Origin: Portunus trituberculatus
Lineage: Eukaryota > Arthropoda > Malacostraca > Decapoda > Portunidae
Direction of reading: 5' to 3'
Assembly: GCF_017591435.1 (NCBI RefSeq)
Contig: NC_059278.1
Coordinates: 4,340,644-4,404,643, forward strand
Length of the DNA stretch: 64,000 nt
The translations under genes and the position numbers were made by a program. The notes under the pieces were generated by a model, which did no database searches, had not been told where the DNA came from, and saw only the letters and a program-made list of their open reading frames with translations. Below, in pieces: positions 15,472-31,456 of this stretch (positions within the stretch are counted from its first letter, which is position 1; every line of letters starts with the position of its first letter).

Positions 15472-15473
<2 letters not shown>

Positions 15474-16049
15474 CTGATTGCTTTATGTGATGAAATTATG
15501 TAGCTTTTTATTTACAGTCTCATAAGGGACAAGAGGTATGCTGCTACTCGTCTTGTGTTTCTGTGTGTATGAGATTGTTTTATGCGAGATAAAAGCAAAT
15601 CTTGGTCTCGCTGTCTGTACTGAAATTAAACTCGGCTCCCCTCCAATTCAAATGGTCCTTACTTTGCCTTTCAAATTAACTCGTGCAATTCTGTTCCTTT
15701 TCAGCCTTCTATAAAAGAAATCAACTGCCTAGAATTCCTTTGTTTCTTCGATATTCCGAGTATCCCAAAATCGATCGTCGCCGCGCCCTTCCTGCGTTGC
15801 GCCCCCATTCCCCCCAGGACACACTCCCTTCATTTCAGGCAGACAAAGAAAAGATAAAACAAGAATAAGAGCAGCACCTTTTACCTCAACATGTCATGAA
15901 AGCAAGATTAAAAACATTGCGATGGGCGGTGCAATTTTCTGTTACTTTCTCACGCTACGGACACCACAAAGACCCGACGCTTGCCTGTTGTCTGGTCCGC
16001 CCGGAGCGTTATTCGGAAGGCTGAAAAAAGAAGCAACACCAAGCGCAAC

Positions 16050-16067
16050 ACACACATACACACACAT

Positions 16068-16131
<64 letters not shown>
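16050..16131. repeat. (CA)n with early TA and GCA interruptions
   Basis: The first 20 bases are imperfect (ACATACACACACATGCACAC), the rest pure. Confidence 0.95.
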
Positions 16132-16133
<2 letters not shown>

Positions 16134-18643
16134 AAAAAAAAGAGAAAAACCTGAACCATTTCTTTGTGCTGGTAATAGTGTAGTCATTTATTTTTGTTTT
16201 TGTGTGCTGTAGGTGAGGGCGGAGAGTATGTGTGTTTTGGCGTGGTGTAGTGGTGGTGGTGGTGGGTATTAGTGAGCAGTGATCTGTGGGTGTGTTTGTT
16301 GAGGTGATGGAATACCACATTGACTGGAAACGTCAAGTTTAGTTCCTGATTAGACCGTTTGATTCAGCTAATACATTGAACTAAACAAGGTATAAATGAA
16401 AAGCTATTTATACCATAGAAAAGAAAAAAAAGAAATGTTGAATGTACTGCTATTAGTATTCGTGGAGGGAATGTAAATCGTTGTTGGCATAGTGAAGTAT
16501 TGTGCGTGCAGTGTTGTTGGAGAGTGATTGAGAGCTTGCTTTTGTACATGCCAAGAGCAACAAAAAGAGGAAAAAAAGTGCCTCATTGAGGTGCCAGTTC
16601 GTAAAGAAAGCTCAAAAGGGTCATCCACATTGGAAGCTAAGTGTTTTGAAAACTTTCCTCTTGGAGTCACAGGAATGGGGAAATACAGAAGGAGTTAGCT
16701 CGCAGTGGCGTCCTGTGAAAAGTGTTTTTGTACTAACCTTTCGACTCCAGTCACGGAATGGAGACAGTCATGAATTTCTTGGGTTGCGAACAGGTCGATG
16801 GTGGATGGACGAATGTTTTCTATCTGCACCGCCAATATCAGGCGTATTGATATGATAAAACACTCCTCATTTCTTTGGTTGAGAGTGTGTCGATGGTACA
16901 TTTGAGTGAGCAGGGGGAAAAATCCTTTACTTCCCTGAAATTATGTTGGTGGCAGCGGCGTAAAAAAGAAAAGAAAATATGGCTGAGGAAGGGACGGGGC
17001 GAGGAGGGGAGGCTGATGACGGTAGCCTGACGTAATAGCGATGTGTATTACGAGTATTTGATGTCTGCTGCTTTCTTGCTTCGGTAGTTATAGTGATTGA
17101 CGCTCCTAATTACAGTAATGGATGTTGTTAATGTGAATTGTTGCTATGGTAGATTTAGTGCGTGTTAGCTCTGGTGTACTAGTAGGTGTGAGTTATGTGT
17201 ATAGGGAAGTGTAGTCAAGTGTGGATGCTTTGGGTGTAGCGTTCTGTATAATGTGGAATGTGGTGTAGGTGAGGTGGTGGGAGAAAGGACCTATTGTAAA
17301 TAATTTATATGGAGCTGCTGGTGATGGCGGCGGGATGGTTTCACGGTTTCTTTGTTACCAGTCTTGTTTGTTGCTTGTTTGTGTTGGTTTTTGCTGTTTT
17401 CTTTGTTATACTATTTGTTTGTAGTTTTTCATTAGATTACCCGACTTTTCCTTTCATTTTCTTGTGTGTTGTGTATGTATGGTGATATGGTGTTGATCTG
17501 GTGTTATATGATGGTTTACACTTGGTTCTGATGTACGTAGCAATCCTGTGGTGTTGGCATGTGGTGTTGCTATTGGTGGTGATGGATGGTTTCTTCATAT
17601 CACCGTGGATGATGAAGAAAGACCATGTAGGGAGGGAGTAAAGGACACTCCCTCCCCTCCCTGCCCCCACCATGACCCACTCCCCACCGCCGCCCCCTGG
17701 CCCATTGCCCCTCACTTGCTGGGGCGACATGAGTTAGGTGGATCGATACCCCAACCCTCCTCTTCCCTCGCCTTCCTTTTCCTTTTACTCTTCATTCTGT
17801 ACTTGCTCTTTCTCGTTTCCCTTCACCCTCACTTCCTTATTTATTCAGTACATTTTTTTTTTCGCACAGTCGTTGCATTGGTATTTTTTTCTAAAGTGTT
17901 TTCTTGATTTTCTTTTCTCTAAGTTGGAATTTGCTCTGACTTATTTCTCCTTGCAACATATATTTTTCTTGGTGTCACTTTTTCTTTCACTTCGTTCATC
18001 CTCTCTTCAAGAACTATTTGCTGCTCGTACAAAATTTTCTTGACTTTCACGAAGTTGGAAAAAATGTTTTAATGAAGGTGTGCTGGTCGAGATTAATGCG
18101 AGGCACACGTACGAGGCACACGGAATGTTGTCTTGTCTTCCTACCTTTAGCCATTCTGTGCCGTCACGCGCCAGGAAAGCTTTAAATGGAAGGGCTACTT
18201 TAGTAATTTCCCTGTTACGTCATTAGCGCTCATACACTCAAGAGCTCATTTCTCACAAAAAGGTCCCTCAGTAAAATAATAAAAAGAAAAAGACCTGTTG
18301 GCTCACTGGGGCTGGACCTCATTAAGTGTCATTACCTGGCGAGCGTCACGACACACCTGTGAGAGCCTCGTTAGGGTAAGGAATGTTGGGAGCTGTTAGG
18401 AAGCCGTTAACTGTGACCCCTCCTGATGCTTCAAGAGATTGTATATGCCTTGAGAGTCGTCATGTGCTTTTGTAGAGGACTGATGTTAGTTTTGAGACAC
18501 GTCTTGGCCGGTGTTCCTTGTTTGCTCCCTTCATTCATCATTCTTTGTTGTTCCTTTGTGGCCTTTCATTTGAATATAATTACGCTCCTGTTGCCATTAA
18601 CCTCACGACATCACGTTTTCCTTGCCATACTTTGTGATCCTTT

Positions 18644-18806
<163 letters not shown>

Positions 18807-19544
18807 TGAACACGAATTCCCAAGGTACTTCACTTCGCTCAGTGAAACTTTTTATTTTCTTCTGCCCGGAATAGTGTGTCAAGGCCACTGCACATCAATT
18901 AAGATAATGTGTGAGTGATCTTAGAGACAGATTGTAATCCATTAGATCTTGAGAGCGTCTACGTGTCAGTAGGTTTATTGATATTGTTACTAGACCGTAA
19001 TTTTGTTTGACTTCCATTCATGACGTTCCGAAATATTACCTCGTTAGTTCAGACCTCCCGAAGCAGCCAAATACTGACATTCCAATTCTCTCAAAATTGT
19101 GGATGGAACGAAACTTTTGGGATACAGTACAAACACCTTTCCTTTGTATAGCGATGGTGCAGCGTTACACTGAAATGGGAAGGAAAAGGAGCATGCTATT
19201 TCACTTTAGTAAGCCGTCTGTGCTCGTCAGATGTCATTTCTGTGAGCCGGAAGATGACAAGGTATGTTTGAGTCAAGTAAGGAATGGGAAATGAGAAATG
19301 TTTCCTTCACCAGCACCCTGACACTCTTCCATAATGTCTTCACATGGAATGAGTCTATAAAAGCGCTGTTACGTTGTAAAAGAATAACCGACAACTTGAA
19401 AATAAAGTCTGCTTTCGCTGCCCACCAAAGCCATTACGGTAACGTGACCTTTCGTGGGATAATTTTACAGACGTCTTCATTTTAATCTAGAAATAGACGC
19501 AGATTTAAAAATTGCTCTTCCGTCCGTCGAGGTAAAACCAGACT

Positions 19545-19676
19545 GTGTTTAGGTTAGGCTATGTTGGATATATTTTAAGGTTGTTTAGTTTATTTTGCAT
19601 TATATTATTTTGCATTATATCATATTATATTTGTATTATATTAAGCTTAGGTTAGGTATATTGTTAGGTTAGGTTT
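19545..19676 (+). repeat. Degenerate TTAGG runs and AT-rich minisatellite
   Basis: GTTTAGGTTAGGC (19547), CTTAGGTTAGGT (19646) and GTTAGGTTAGGTTTAG (about 19661) each hold two TTAGG units, the arthropod telomere repeat. Between them ATTTTGCATTATAT occurs twice. The runs are far too short for a telomere. They may be an interstitial relic or chance in AT-rich DNA. Confidence 0.35.
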
Positions 19677-19684
19677 AGCTCCCT

Positions 19685-19809
19685 TAGAGAGAGAGAGAGA
19701 GAGAGAGAGGGGGTATGGAAGGGGTAGAGGAGGGGGATATAAACAGTGCACGGATTAAAAGTGCCCAGTCTCATCACACCAACTGGAAATAACTCAATAA
19801 TAGAAGTTT

Positions 19810-19893
<84 letters not shown>
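19685..19893. repeat. (GA)n at 19685-19708 and 19813-19893
   Basis: The second tract meets the A-rich tail of the SINE at 19894. Confidence 0.95.
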
Positions 19894-19896
<3 letters not shown>

Positions 19897-20210
19897 TTTT
19901 TATTCTTTATGTTGTGGCCTATAGCGTCTGTAGGTTTTACTTGAAGAGTAAGGGAAGTGCTGTTCAGGTTACACCCATTAGTGGCGCAGGCAGTATTATT
20001 TATATTGGTATCCATATTAGGGACCAGATCATCCCAAGCGCATTTTTGGTGTAACCACCTAGAACCTGTGTATCATGGTGACATGTAGGTAACTTTAAAC
20101 CACTCGACAAATGGCAAAGTGTCAAGCTGGTACGTGGTGGGATTCGAACCTACGCGTAGACGTCTGCCCAATCCCACTCACACCACCTTATCCACTAGGC
20201 CACCCCCTCC
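19894..20210 (-). mobile_element. tRNA-derived SINE, second family, copy 1
   Basis: On the minus strand the head has a good A box (GTGGCCTAGTGGATAAGG, closest to tRNA-Arg types) and a perfect B box (GGTTCGAATCC). The anticodon arm is too eroded to read an anticodon. The body contains a conserved stretch around 20030-20100 (TTTGTCGAGTGGTTTAAAGT and GTCACCATGATAC), then a 3' part with CCACTAATGGGTG. It ends in an A-rich tail that abuts (CT)n on the sense strand. It matches 43926-44243 along its full length. No convincing target-site duplication is visible, probably because the tail merges with the microsatellite. Confidence 0.75.
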
Positions 20211-21614
<1,404 letters not shown>

Positions 21615-21877
21615 CCTTTTTACTGCAGTCTATTCAACAATGTCTCCTCCACTGGCTCTCCTTTTCTTTCTCTTGAAAACTTGCACAGATTAGTTTACAT
21701 TTTAAGTTTCTTCTGATAATCCTCCTCTCCTTCCCTTTGTTTCCTTTGCCTTTTTCTGTCTGTCTCGCAGCCGATTTGTTAAGGAATCTTCGGTTTTATT
21801 GTAGTGGTGTTCATTTATTTGCTTTTTGTTCTCTGTCTTTTATGTTTTTTGGGGTGATCAAGTTTTTTTGGGTAAGC

Positions 21878-22020
<143 letters not shown>

Positions 22021-22241
22021 GCCATCATGATATTGGTGTTCGGAAGCAGAGGAGCATTGAAGTATCGGAAGAAAACAGTGAATGAGCGCATTATTGATTC
22101 ATGACAAAATAAGGGAAAAAAAAATTAAAAGGAGTAATATTAGTAGATTCTCCTCACTGAAAGAAAACCTGCCAAGATCTTTACATCCGATACACAAGCC
22201 TGTCTGAGTGCAAGAAGGAGCGAGAGAGGAAAGAGAGGGAG

Positions 22242-22242
<1 letters not shown>

Positions 22243-22322
<80 letters not shown>
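22243..22322. repeat. (AC)n, 40 units
   Basis: Preceded by a short purine run, GAGAGGAAAGAGAGGGAG. Confidence 0.97.
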
Positions 22323-22324
<2 letters not shown>

Positions 22325-22584
22325 AAACAAATTCACTTATCGTAAGCCAACCACCATTTAAACAATTTATATAATTTTTACAAGCTATTCGTTTGCTAAC
22401 ACATGTTGATGCTTTACTACAAAATAATCACTTAACGTGCCCACAAGAGCCTTCATTAACTGGGTGTAACAAGCAGACTACAGGTTTTATCGTCCTCTCA
22501 ACATTTCATTATGATCTCTGCCTCGAGGGACTTAAGGACGAGTAGGGGGAAAGAGGTCAGGTTGCTATTAGCCAATGGGGAAAG

Positions 22585-22947
<363 letters not shown>

Positions 22948-23199
22948 ATCATATTCTAGACAGTCATTTATTTGTTCATTTCTCTTGGTGTTCCCTCAGT
23001 GTAGCGAGGTGTGTTGGTGCTAATGCTTATTGCCTTCCTGTGTGTGACTGCTGATTGCCCTCACTCACCCTTCAACATTCTCTCACATTCTGAAACCCTT
23101 TGTTCTCTAGTCAGGAGAGTTGTGGAAAGCCATGAAGGTGTTAACGTGGTTTCTCTTTGTTTTTTTTTTTCATACTGATAATGCAGAATTGTTATTAAA

Positions 23200-23202
<3 letters not shown>

Positions 23203-23278
<76 letters not shown>
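23203..23278. repeat. (AC)n, 38 units
   Basis: Followed by AGGTGAGCCAAGGTGACA. Confidence 0.97.
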
Positions 23279-23279
<1 letters not shown>

Positions 23280-23786
23280 GGTGAGCCAAGGTGACAGTGT
23301 CGAGAACGAGTAGAGCGTTTAAAAGGTCACTGGTAAATATGGAAACTTTGATAATTGATAAGCATTGGAATAATATGATGTGAAATTAAACGAAATAAAA
23401 GTAAATGATAAATGTGAAGGTGAAACGAGGAGAGGGGGAATGTACGACAAAAAAATGTAAAAGCAAAAACAGGGTGGAAATAGAGTATAGGTGGAATACT
23501 TTGGAAAGGTAATCTAGGCACTAAATATACCTGACTATGGTAGATCGTTAATACATCGTGAAAAACAAAATTCCTCTGTGAATCCACGTATCTAACATAT
23601 CTGGTAGTGTGCGGATTTTTTTTTTTTTTTTCACTGGCAATGAGAGAAAAGAACAATGCTGACGGATATTCGAAAATGTTGTAATCACGGGAGATCGAAA
23701 TGAATAAATGGAAGTGAACCCGTGAGGAGAATGAAATACCGCAGGTGTCATCATCCTCTCGAGTCAGACGCACCTTTACGGAAACT

Positions 23787-24050
23787 CGTCACGTAAGCAA
23801 AGTGTGGATTAGGAAATGGGTGGTGGAAATTCATTAGAGAGAAGAGACGACTATCTATCTTTAGCAGCAATAATTCAACTACAGTTATGATTAGATTGAA
23901 GAATAAGTAAAGAAACACGTCCCATAAGCAAGGTGTGGATTAGAGAAAATGGGTGGTGGGAACTCATAAGAGAGAAGAGAAACCATCTATCTTTAGCAGG
24001 AATAATAATAAACTGCAGTGATTATTAGATTGAAGAACCAGGGAAGAAAG
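23787..24050. repeat. Two-copy tandem duplication, period about 131 bp
   Basis: The stretch from CGTCACGTAAGCAAAGTG (23787) recurs from CGTCCCATAAGCAAGGTG (23918). Shared later blocks are GGATTAG, ATGGGTGGTGG, ATCTATCTTTAGCAG and TTAGATTGAAGAA. Roughly 85% identical by eye. Confidence 0.75.
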
Positions 24051-25845
24051 TGCGAGGAAAAGCCTTGATCCTCTTGTACTTTCCCTTTCTTCATTACTGA
24101 TATTAGCGAAGGATCACAGCGAGAAGCAAATCCAAAGTACAAATAATAGAAATGAATACAAAAGAGGAACAAACAACACCTGACATTTCATGGTTACTAT
24201 GGAACTGAAATACATCACTTTATAACCTGAAGCGAGAAGTGAATGATAGTAAAAGCGAAGGAGAAAGGAATAAGGGAGGGGAAGGGGTAAATTAACGCCA
24301 GTAAGAGCTATCGATACAGCAAAAATCTAGCATTGACACTAGTTTGTTGTGGTATAGTTGGCATTCATGAATCAGAGAATGCATTGGCCATGATCCCAGG
24401 CAGCGGAATGAGCGGCAAGAGTTCCAAAAGGTGGGAGGCCGAGAAGCTTCTTGTGCCTATCTCGCCGCCTCTCTTTGTTCAGCAGCACGCCAGAACAAGC
24501 CGCGCTGAGCCAGGTCTTTGATATTGGAGAAATTGTGTGGAATGTGCGCCTCCGTATGTTGAGTTTACATTCTCGTTTTATACTCGTGTCTTCCTGTAAT
24601 CGTGATTCGTATGCTGAGGTAAGCGTGAAAAGCAAGAAAGAAAAGTCAGTCTAGTTTTGTGATTATTCCTAACTTTGTATTTTCTCTGTTCTTGTTTGCA
24701 TTCTTAACATTTTTCGCCAAGATTTTCTGTATTTTTGTTTTGTGATTCGCCTCTCGTTATCTTTCTTGATTTATGGTCCGTGTGTTTATGTTTCGCCGTA
24801 CAAGTGCGAGTGTTATCGTTCTTTGCTTTCATTCCAATTAGAGCGTTTCATTTACTTTCTTTACCTTTGTTTCTCTTCATCTCTTTTCTTTACCTCTTTT
24901 ATTTAGCATCACTTTATTAAATTTTTGCCTTGGAATGATCCTCGTTTTTTCCTATACAACTTTCTTGTCTATCCACTAACAACAAATTCCTCTTTTATTA
25001 CAATTTTCCCTTTATCCATCGTTATTCACAATATATTCACATTTTTTCTCAGATTATCGTCCTTTTTTTTCATCGCAACTTTCCTTCCCTTCCCGTAAAT
25101 ATTCTTTTATCCTCGAACCTTCCCCTTACCGATCCTGCCATTCTTTAAAACTCCTTCCAAGGTGGCGAGAAGCCCAGCGCCTCTTCCCTTCCCTCACCCT
25201 CGCAGCTGACAGCCTTCGGGAGCCTCTGTGAAGCTCCCAGATGAGGGTGTCTCTTGAAGAAGTCTGAGGGTATATCTTGTCTGCCTCTAGTCACCGCCGC
25301 CGCCAGTGACACCATGGGAATTGTAACTCTTGGATCAGTCTGACGCTCCCTGACCAAACAGAGACAAAGTGACAGTCGTGTTTCTCCTGCACCGCATAGA
25401 AGAGGGAATAAAAGCTGGACTTGTAGCTTGCATGAAGGCACCACTTTTCAGTACTAGTGGTGGTGATGGTGGTTGAGGTGGTGGTGGTGATGGTAGCAAT
25501 ATTAATAGGTGCAGTTATAGTTGTAGTGCATTGGTAGTAATAGTAGTAGTGGTAGTGGTATAAATGATTATAATGGTAGTAGAAATAATAGCAGTGGCAG
25601 CAGTAGTGGTAGAAGTGAAAGTAATGTCGTCTAAAGTAACAGTCAGTAATGAATAGTAGTAGCAGTAGTAGCAGTAGTAGCAGTAGTAGTAGTAGTACCA
25701 AGAGTAATATAGAAGCGGTCAAGGTAATATCCTCAGTGGTAACCTGACCTAAGCTGACCTAATCAAATTTGGCAGCAAGTAAGCAAGACGTGTAGGAGGA
25801 ATAACCTTTTCATGATCCTAATTAGTTCTGGCTCACTTAGTCACT
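24051..25845. other. Unique DNA with a GTA/GGT triplet patch
   Basis: 25450-25700 is an imperfect AGT/GGT array. A donor-like GAG/GTAAGC lies at about 24616-24624, but no exon is definable. Confidence 0.45.
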
Positions 25846-25879
25846 TTGGACTCTGGCTCTCTCTGCTCTTTTCTGGGCC

Positions 25880-26194
<315 letters not shown>

Positions 26195-26309
26195 GGTGTC
26201 CGGTCTGCATTCGCCTCGTGTTGAACCTTTCATTAAAAACCTCGGTATTAAAGGTGATGAGTCGCTCTCTTTAGGAATTCGCTGAGACTTGGGAAGGAGA
26301 GCTGCGAGA

Positions 26310-26466
26310 CAGAGGAGGAAGAGGAAGAGGAAGAGAAGGAGGAGGAGGAGGAAAAGGAGGAGAAGGAGGAGGAGAAGGAGGAGGAGGAGAAGGAGAAGGA
26401 GGAGGAGGAGGAGGAGAAGGAGGAGGAGGAAGAGGAGAAAGAGGAGAGGGAGAAACCGGAGGAGGA
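26310..26466. repeat. GGA/GAA purine block
   Basis: Imperfect GGAGGAGAAGGAG repeats, all purine on the plus strand apart from isolated bases. Confidence 0.88.
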
Positions 26467-26819
26467 GGTACTGGTGGTGGTGGTGGAGACCGTATATGTG
26501 TGGTGGGTGGCAAGAAAGGAAGTTATGCTAGTGACAGTGCAAAGAGATGACTGAAAGCCTAAATAGAAAAAGGGAAGGGAAAAATATGTAGTAGCTGATA
26601 CATATTTACCACAAAACTGGATCTCAGACACGTATGCTTCAGTGAGGTAAAGGAAATGAGGTTTAGTAGAGGAGAGGTGGTCTGAGAATTAGATCTAGGC
26701 CGTGAGTGTTGCAGAAGTCAATGGAGAAAATGTTGAAGAGTGTGTTAAGACATATAGGGTCGATACCGGTAGAGCAGTACGACCTTTGATTTTGAATTTT
26801 GAGTGAAGAGTGTGTAGCT

Positions 26820-26860
26820 AGAGAAAGAGAGAGAGAGAGAGAGAGAGAGGGGGAGGAGGA
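26820..26860. repeat. Short (GA)n
   Basis: About 14 units flanked by GGGGGAGGAGG. Confidence 0.9.
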
Positions 26861-27861
26861 AAATGAAGGGAGGCAATTAAGAATGACAAGTTTTAACATT
26901 AATTATAAAAACAAATTACACATAATCCTCACTGCTTACATGACTTACTTCTAAGTTACTCAAATGCTCACTTATCCCGTGAGTTACCAACACAGAAGTT
27001 CCGGAGCGTGTTACTAACGTGTATTGGACCAACGCCTCACACTCCCTCACAGCAGCACCACTAGGAGGATGTTATAGTGAGCTCTTCGGAATATTGGAGG
27101 GGAAATAAGCTTCTTTTCTTAGTGGATGCAATAACTAAGACACATTATAGTCATGGTGAGGAGGAGTTTATTCAGCATTCAATCTTATTTCTCCGTCAGT
27201 TCTTATATTTTGTATAAAGAATCAACAGACCAGTCACCCTCTAAGACTCACTCAAGGAATAGTCTCTCCAAAGATAACGCCGAAAAGCTCAACTAATGAT
27301 GTTAATATAGCTTGTCACTAATGTACTTTTGGGAAGGTAACTAATTATTTTTTCTTCTTTCTATAGTTTAAGCGATGGAAGTCATTTAGTAAAGGTTGTG
27401 CTCAGGAAGTGCTATGGCAAGGAACATTATGAACGTGAAGAGTTATCTGACAAAAAAATAAAGAATAGTTTTCCAATGTACTGGTCTTACACATATATAA
27501 ATAAAAAAAAAAAAAATTGAAGGTATATGATTAGGAGGAAAGCTCGAAGTTAACGTATCTATATGCATGTGTAAAGATAAAATCAACTTAATCATAACTG
27601 TCATGTTTTACTATAAAGTTTCGTGATAAAACCCTGAGTAAGATCCATCGACCCAGTGTAACTTTAATCAAGGAAGAGTAAGAGTTTGTGAATATTTCAT
27701 CAGCCAGTACCTGAGGGGCCAACCGCGGCTATTCAGGCGAGTTCCGTGTTCCTATCATGGTGAGCACCCGTCACGCGTTGTGTTGTTAACCCAGACTAAA
27801 AAAAATCATCTATAAGGACGATATTATCATATTTATTGATTCACTGGTCCGTTTCTTTTAT

Positions 27862-27862
<1 letters not shown>
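26861..27862. other. Unique AT-rich DNA, nothing seen
   Basis: No repeat unit, exon-like signal or RNA gene recognised. Confidence 0.5.

Positions 27863-27892
<30 letters not shown>
27863..27892. repeat. (GT)n on the 3' side of Val-SINE copy 2
   Basis: 15 units. Reads as (AC)n on the SINE sense strand. Confidence 0.95.
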
Positions 27893-27894
<2 letters not shown>

Positions 27895-28179
27895 CACTGT
27901 TTGGTCTGCTGCAGTCTCTGACGAGACAGCCAGACGTTACCCTACGGAACGAGCTCAGAGCTCATTATTTCCGATCTTCGGATAGGCCTGAGACCAGGCA
28001 CACACCACAGACCGGGACAACAAGGTCACAACTCCTCGATTTATATCCCGTACCTACTCACTGCTAGGTGAACAGGGGCTACACGTGAAAGGAGACACAC
28101 CCAAATATCTCCACCCGGCCAGGGAATCGAACCCCGGTCCTCTGGCTTGTGAAGCCAGGGCTCTAACCACTGAGCTGCC

Positions 28180-28183
<4 letters not shown>
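27893..28183 (-). mobile_element. tRNA-Val-derived SINE, copy 2 (inside a GT microsatellite)
   Basis: On the minus strand this is a complete relative of the element at 888-1170. It has a tRNA-like head (28113-28183) and then a body sharing the blocks CCTGTTCACCTAGCAGT, AGGTACGGGAT and TGAGCTCTGAGCTCG with the other copy. It ends near AACAGTGAAA, followed by (CA)n on the sense strand. It is flanked on both sides by (GT)n on the plus strand, which is (AC)n on its own sense strand, just as for copy 1. The two bodies differ at many positions, so these are old, independent insertions and not a recent duplication. Confidence 0.82.
28113..28183 (-). tRNA. tRNA-Val(CAC)-like SINE head, not a functional tRNA gene
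   Basis: A 71-nt cloverleaf can be folded. The acceptor stem ACCCGGC/GCCGGGT is perfect, and the D arm CTC/GAG encloses AGTGGTTA. The anticodon stem CTGGC/GCCAG is perfect with loop TTCACAA (anticodon CAC, Val). The T arm has a consensus B box, GGTTCGATTCC. The SINE body continues directly from it with no Pol III T-run terminator, so I read it as the promoter-bearing head of the retroelement. A tRNA finder would probably score it. Confidence 0.55.
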
Positions 28184-28224
<41 letters not shown>

Positions 28225-28229
28225 TGTGT
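28184..28229. repeat. (GT)n on the 5' side of Val-SINE copy 2
   Basis: About 20 units, ending with TTTGTGTGTT. Same phase as the tract on the other side of the SINE. Confidence 0.95.
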
Positions 28230-28390
28230 TTACTTGCTCTATATATTTGAACATCTTATCTGACTAATTGATTTATTGATTAATATAAAGGCGCTGCAAC
28301 ATATCCATCCTGAATATTATATGTTAATTAATTTAGCGTGACGTTGTTAGGAAAACGAGACGAGGAAGTGTGTTAAACGCCCCCCTACCA

Positions 28391-28391
<1 letters not shown>

Positions 28392-28424
<33 letters not shown>
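28392..28424. repeat. (AC)n directly upstream of the J-domain pseudogene
   Basis: 16 units ending in ACACCCGGACTCGGA, 12 bases before the pseudogene ATG. Confidence 0.95.
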
Positions 28425-28426
<2 letters not shown>

Positions 28427-28435
28427 GGACTCGGA

Positions 28436-28707
28436 ATGGAGCTGCGTTTCGCCGTTAGCATCTGCGCTATTCTCGATGTGTCCCGCGACGCTCCCCTGTA
28501 GGAGATCAAGAGGGTCTACCACCGCAAAGCTCTACCCCTGCACCCGGACAAAAACCTGGCCGACGCTAAGAACGCGATGGTCAGATTCCAGCAACTGCGG
28601 CAGTCTGCGAGGCGCTCTGCCGCGAGAGGGAGAACGGACAGAAGCTAGATGAATGGCAGGGAAGCTGGGATGATGAAGTGAGGCAAAGGTAGGAATAGTA
28701 GAAGAAA
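28436..28707 (+). pseudogene. J-domain (DnaJ/HSP40-type) protein, broken N-terminal part
   Basis: An ATG at 28436 opens a frame that reads as a J-domain: ILDVSRDAPL, then a stop (TAG at 28499-28501), then EIKRVYHRKALPLHPDKNLA, with the invariant HPD tripeptide that stimulates Hsp70 ATPase intact, then a helix-III-like RFQQLRQ. Near 28602 the frame slips by one base, and homology continues in the next frame as CEALCRERENGQKLDEW until stops near 28688. J-domain co-chaperones usually have this segment at the extreme N-terminus, as here. The wording (SRDA, HPDKN, FQQLxQAYE) is closest to DNAJC21-type or similar proteins, but I would not assign a subfamily. The sequence starts a dozen bases after (AC)n and no intron is seen, which favours a retropseudogene. 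Confidence 0.6.
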
Positions 28708-30115
<1,408 letters not shown>

Positions 30116-30237
30116 TGCGTGCTTAGTCATAAGAAAGTTTCAGATAAATGTTTGAAAAAAGAAGGATAAGAAAAAGAAAAAAAACTAGAAGTAATTGTGA
30201 AAAGAAGATAAAAGAAGAAAAGACAGACTAAAACAGG

Positions 30238-30365
30238 CCCTCCTCCTCCTCCTCCTCCTCCTCCTCCTCCTCCTCCTCCTCCTCCTCCTCCTCCTCCTCC
30301 TCCTCCTCCTCCTCCTCCTCCTCCTCCTCCTCCTCCTCCTCCTCCTCCTCCTCCTCCTCCTCCTC

Positions 30366-30446
<81 letters not shown>

Positions 30447-30461
30447 TTACTACTACTACTT

Positions 30462-30550
<89 letters not shown>

Positions 30551-30572
30551 TATACTACTTCTACTACTAGTG

Positions 30573-30620
<48 letters not shown>
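30238..30620. repeat. (TCC)n then (TAC)n, 380 bp
   Basis: About 42 TCC triplets switch at 30366 to TAC triplets with a few TTC, TAT and TAG interruptions (near 30445, 30462, 30546-30572). Upstream DNA is purine-rich on the same strand, so strand asymmetry flips at 30236. Confidence 0.97.
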
Positions 30621-30621
<1 letters not shown>

Positions 30622-30736
30622 CTATCAACACTCCTACCACCGCAATCAATACTCCACGCAATAAGGAAATCAGTATCATTTAAGGTACAATCTATCATAC
30701 ATAATTTCTCCTCCATTATTACGAAATTTTCGGAAC

Positions 30737-30739
<3 letters not shown>

Positions 30740-30817
<78 letters not shown>
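30740..30817. repeat. (GA)n, 39 units
   Basis: Followed by about 600 bp of purine-rich DNA. Confidence 0.97.
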
Positions 30818-30820
<3 letters not shown>

Positions 30821-31141
30821 AAGCTTAAAAACCCTGTTCTGAAATTCCAATCGAGACTGAGAAAAATTGGTTTCCCGAGAGATAGGTAGAATCCGTCAGA
30901 TGAACGTCCGTGTCTTGCTGTGAGGAGGAAGGCTGAGCGGAGGGAGCATGGGAGAGGGGGAGAGGAGCGGCAGGAGAGAGAAGCAGAGGAGGAGGAGAGA
31001 CGGGCCAGTGATAGAAAAGGCAAGGGGGACAGGAGACAGGAGACGCCGTGTAGTATGGAAAAGAGGGATAATAAAAGTCGAGCTAACTATAGAAAGGGAG
31101 GAAGAGAAGCTGAAATGAGGTAAAAGGAGCAAGAAGAGATT

Positions 31142-31456
31142 CGAGGGAGAACAAATGAAGAAAAAGAGACGGAGGGAACTGTGGAATGCCATGCGTGTAT
31201 AGAGGAAAGGAGGAGGAGGATCGGAGGGCAGTAGAGAGGAGGAGAGGGAGTAAGTAGTGATATGAGGAAGCAGGGGACAGACTCTACAACGTATGGAAGG
31301 GAAGGGAGACGGGAGAGCAAATGAAGAAACAGAAACGAAGGGAAATGTGAAATGCCATGCGTGTGTAGAGGAAAGAAGGAGGAAGAGGAGGAGGATCAGA
31401 GGGCAGTAGACACGAGGAGGAAAGGGAGTAAGACGCTATATGAATAAGCAGGGGAG
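31142..31456. repeat. Two-copy tandem duplication in purine-rich DNA, period about 166 bp
   Basis: Unit 1 starts at 31142 (CGAGGGAGAACAAATGAAG) and unit 2 at 31308 (GACGGGAGAGCAAATGAAG). Both contain AATGCCATGCGTGT, TAGAGGAAAG, a GGAGGAGGATC stretch, GAGGGCAGTAGA and end near AAGCAGGGGA. Unit 2 has extra GGA triplets and both have stops in all plus frames, so it is not a gene. Confidence 0.72.

Noticed and set aside
19007..19294. 95-codon plus-strand frame ending near AAG/GTATGT
   Set aside because: Mixed composition and a fair donor, but no acceptor, no start ATG at its head and no family I recognise.
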